This document shows, piece by piece, positions 47,943-49,968 of a DNA stretch of 49,968 nucleotides (its first letter is position 1; the number at the start of each line of letters is the position of its first letter). Position numbers and translations under genes: made by a program. The DNA comes from Verrucomicrobiota bacterium. Lineage in GTDB: Bacteria > Verrucomicrobiota > Verrucomicrobiia > Limisphaerales > DSYF01. A model generated the notes under the pieces. That model was not told the origin of the DNA and did no database searches. It saw only the letters and a program-made list of their open reading frames with translations. Location: the NCBI GenBank assembly GCA_025457615.1, contig JALOTZ010000025.1, positions 1-49,968 on the forward strand, written 5' to 3'.

Positions 47943-49205
47943 ATGGACTCAAAGACTGGTTTCATGCATGCGCTGAAGTGCCGCGAGTGCGGGCGGGAAT
48001 ATCCGCTCACCGCAAACCACGTATGCGAATATGACTTCGGTCCGCTCGAGGTGGTCTATGATTACGACCGCATCAAGCGCACCCTCACCCACGCGGCCAT
48101 TGAATCGCGTCCGAAATCCATGTGGCGTTACCGCGAACTGCTGCCCATCACCGGCGAACCGACGGTGGGTCGGCAAGTGGGTTTCACGCCACTGGTGAAG
48201 GCGGACCGTCTGGCGGCGCGGCTCGGGATTCGGGAATTGTGGGTCAAGAACGATACCGTCAACTACCCCACGCTTTCCTTCAAGGACCGGGTGGTCAGTG
48301 TGGCGTTGAGCCGGTCGAAGGAACTGGGGTTCAAGGTGGTGGCTTGCGCCTCGACCGGCAACCTGGCCAACTCCGTTGCCGCCAATGCCGCCTCCGCCGG
48401 ACTCCAGGCGTACGTGTTCATTCCCTCGGACCTCGAACAGGGCAAGGTGTTGAACTCCCTGATCTACGGCGCGCGTGTGGTGGGGATCAAGGGGCACTAC
48501 GACGAGGTCAACCGGTTGTGCGCGGAGATTGCCGGCAAGTTTGGCTGGGCCTTTGTCAACGTGAACATGCGCCCCTACTATGCCGAAGGCTCGAAGAGCC
48601 TGGGCTACGAGATCGCCGAGCAACTCGGCTGGAGGATCCCCCAGCACACCGTCGTCCCCATGGCGTCGGGTTCGCTCCTGACCAAGGTGCACAAAGCCTA
48701 TCAGGAGCTGGCCAAGCTGGGATTGGTCAAGGCCACCCCGCACCGCATGCATGGGGCGCAGGCCACCGGCTGCTCACCGATCTCGACCGCCCAGAAGGCT
48801 GGACTCGACTTCTTCAAGCCAGTCAAGCCCAACACTATCGCCAAGTCGCTGGCCATCGGAACCCCTGCCGACGGTTTCTACGCGCTGCGCGTCATGAGTG
48901 AAACCGGCGGGGCTGCCGATGACGTCACGGACGACGAAATCCGCGAAGGCATCCGCCTGCTGGCCGAATGTGAAGGCATCTTCGCGGAGACAGCCGGCGG
49001 AGTCACCGTGGGGGTGGCGAAGAAACTGATTGCTTCCGGCAGGATTCCGGCGGATGAATCCGCCGTGCTCTGCATCACCGGTCACGGTCTCAAGACGCTG
49101 GATGCCGTGGCCGGCCATGTGGGCCGTGCGGCGGAAATCAAGCCCAGCCTGCGCGAGTTCGAGGCCCTGACGGCCCATGACGACCACCCCCTGGTTAATG
49201 CCTGA
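47943..49205 (+). CDS. thrC: Threonine synthase (fold-type II PLP enzyme)
   Basis: The 420-residue enzyme normally converts O-phosphohomoserine to threonine. An N-terminal zinc-ribbon-like part (CRECGREYPLTANHVC) precedes the PLP domain. The cofactor lysine is K114 in LSFKDRVV, followed by STGNLANSVAANAA and PMASGSLLTKVHK. The leader holds a SAM riboswitch, and a CysO-like carrier and NIL protein follow with gaps of 2 and 9 bases. That context raises the possibility of a sulfur-transfer role on phosphohomoserine, but the sequence alone fits an ordinary threonine synthase. Confidence 0.9.
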   Translation: MDSKTGFMHALKCRECGREYPLTANHVCEYDFGPLEVVYDYDRIKRTLTHAAIESRPKSMWRYRELLPITGEPTVGRQVGFTPLVKADRLAARLGIRELWVKNDTVNYPTLSFKDRVVSVALSRSKELGFKVVACASTGNLANSVAANAASAGLQAYVFIPSDLEQGKVLNSLIYGARVVGIKGHYDEVNRLCAEIAGKFGWAFVNVNMRPYYAEGSKSLGYEIAEQLGWRIPQHTVVPMASGSLLTKVHKAYQELAKLGLVKATPHRMHGAQATGCSPISTAQKAGLDFFKPVKPNTIAKSLAIGTPADGFYALRVMSETGGAADDVTDDEIREGIRLLAECEGIFAETAGGVTVGVAKKLIASGRIPADESAVLCITGHGLKTLDAVAGHVGRAAEIKPSLREFEALTAHDDHPLVNA

Positions 49206-49207
49206 TT

Positions 49208-49483
49208 ATGTCTAAAAAAGTCCGCATCCCTACGCCCCTGCGTAAACTCACCAACAACGAGGAACTGGTCGAGGTCAACGGCTCCACCGTCGGCGAGATC
49301 ATCGCCGAGCTCCAGACCCGCTATCCGGGATTCCAGGAGCGGCTGCTCGACGACAAGGGCCAGATCCGCCGCTTTGTCAATGTGTACGTCAACGAGGAGG
49401 ACGTGCGTTTCCTCGATAACCAGAACACCGTGCTCAAGGAAGGCGACGAGGTCAGCATCATCCCCGCCATCGCCGGAGGTTAG
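49208..49483 (+). CDS. CysO-like ThiS/MoaD sulfur-carrier protein
   Basis: The 91-residue ubiquitin-fold protein ends with the exposed di-glycine of IIPAIAGG. RFVNVYVNEEDVRF followed by GDEVSIIPAIAGG closely resembles mycobacterial CysO, which donates sulfur as a C-terminal thiocarboxylate to a PLP enzyme making cysteine. It ends in bare GG, so no trimming protease is required. It starts two bases after thrC and lies in a SAM-regulated operon, pointing to sulfur amino-acid synthesis rather than thiamin or molybdopterin. Confidence 0.9.
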   Translation: MSKKVRIPTPLRKLTNNEELVEVNGSTVGEIIAELQTRYPGFQERLLDDKGQIRRFVNVYVNEEDVRFLDNQNTVLKEGDEVSIIPAIAGG

Positions 49484-49492
49484 ATTCCCGCC

Positions 49493-49789
49493 ATGCCAGC
49501 CAAAAAGAAGACCGCCCGCCCGGGCAGCCGGACCACCCCGGCCACACCGCAGCAAACGCGGCTGTGGCTGATGTATCCCGCCCGCCTGATCCGCGAGCCC
49601 ATCATCTGGAAGCTCGGACACAAGTTCCCCGTGGTCACGAACATCCGCCAGGTCAGTGTGACCGACGAGATCGGCATCGTCTGCCTCGAAATCGACGGCA
49701 AGCGTCAGGATGTGAAGCGAGCCATCCGCTGGCTCGAATCCCTCGGCGTCAGCGTCGAGCCGGTCGAGATCAACGTGATCGAGAGTTAG
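49493..49789 (+). CDS. NIL-domain protein
   Basis: The 98-residue protein has a basic, low-complexity N-terminus (about 1-22) and a NIL domain (about 24-96): RLWLMYPARLIREPIIWKLG, then VVTNIRQVSVTDEIGIVCLE, then IRWLESLGVSVEPVE. NIL domains occur in methionine ABC transporters and in sulfur-assimilation ferredoxins linked to homocysteine synthesis, so the operon context fits. It is 9 bases downstream of the carrier gene. Confidence 0.85.
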   Translation: MPAKKKTARPGSRTTPATPQQTRLWLMYPARLIREPIIWKLGHKFPVVTNIRQVSVTDEIGIVCLEIDGKRQDVKRAIRWLESLGVSVEPVEINVIES

Positions 49790-49870
49790 AGTCGGCTGGC
49801 ATGCTCGCAGCGCCGACGGCAACTCAGATAACGAACTGTAAACAGGAATCGCAGCGGGGTGGGATTCGTC

Positions 49871-49968
49871 GTTGAACGTCGCCAGCCGGTTGTCCTCGTC
49901 AAACGTCATCGTCCTCGCCGGCGGCGCATTCGTGTGCGGCAGCGGCGCGGCAAACTCCCACCCCACCC
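49871..49968 (-). pseudogene. 3' end of an RHS/YD-repeat frame, cut by the window edge
   Basis: On the minus strand the frame entering the window reads APPARTMTFDEDNRLATFN, a typical RHS/YD repeat. After that Asn the similarity stops, and the frame simply continues as a shadow of the NIL gene. It is therefore either a broken RHS fragment or one with a divergent tail. The rest lies beyond the window. The 81 bases between it and the NIL gene hold nothing recognisable. Confidence 0.4.

Overview
The window is high-GC DNA made of ordinary bacterial housekeeping genes plus a few less ordinary cassettes. Gene content and style point to a Verrucomicrobiota bacterium (Pedosphaera/Limisphaera-like). 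This is inferred from the proteins, the many starts without a Shine-Dalgarno sequence, and the intergenic palindromic repeats; no rRNA gene is present to confirm it.

Layout. 1-2.5 kb: a TPR protein converging on a polyprenyl diphosphate synthase (ispA). 2.5-6.3 kb: a patch of palindromic repeats, then a probable copper-uptake cassette (small HPCGLCK membrane protein, TonB-dependent copper receptor, TonB). 6.4-20.6 kb: NADH:quinone oxidoreductase (complex I), nuoB to nuoN in canonical order but without nuoA; a tRNA-Gln lies antisense between nuoE and nuoF, and several gaps hold inverted repeats. 20.7-24 kb: pyruvate kinase, a small membrane protein, an LptF/LptG-type permease and tRNA-Phe. 24-27.1 kb: secA, divergent from 27.3-35.9 kb nusA-infB-rbfA-nrnA-truB, then a separately promoted and terminated CHRD-domain protein, then ribF. 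36-38.7 kb (minus strand): clpS, a DUF2017-like gene and aat, which look like an N-degron cassette, with a quinone oxidoreductase downstream. 38.8-42.1 kb: a Prc-type protease, yacG and a secreted msrA. 42.4-45.2 kb: gap (minus), lspA and rluD. 45.2-47 kb (minus): an ECF sigma factor with a single-pass membrane partner. 47.1-49.8 kb: a DUF192 lipoprotein, then a SAM-I riboswitch leading into threonine synthase, a CysO-like sulfur-carrier protein and a NIL-domain protein. The right edge holds the end of an RHS/YD-repeat reading frame on the minus strand.

How the genes fit together. The nuo genes supply respiratory proton pumping. nusA to ribF is the transcription/translation-factor cluster. 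clpS and aat act in the same protein-degradation pathway. The thrC, carrier and NIL genes under SAM control suggest protein-thiocarboxylate sulfur transfer tied to methionine. The most interesting candidates are the SAM-riboswitch sulfur-carrier operon, the clpS/DUF2017-like/aat cassette, the copper cassette with visible copper-ligand motifs, and the tRNA and repeats lodged in the nuo operon.
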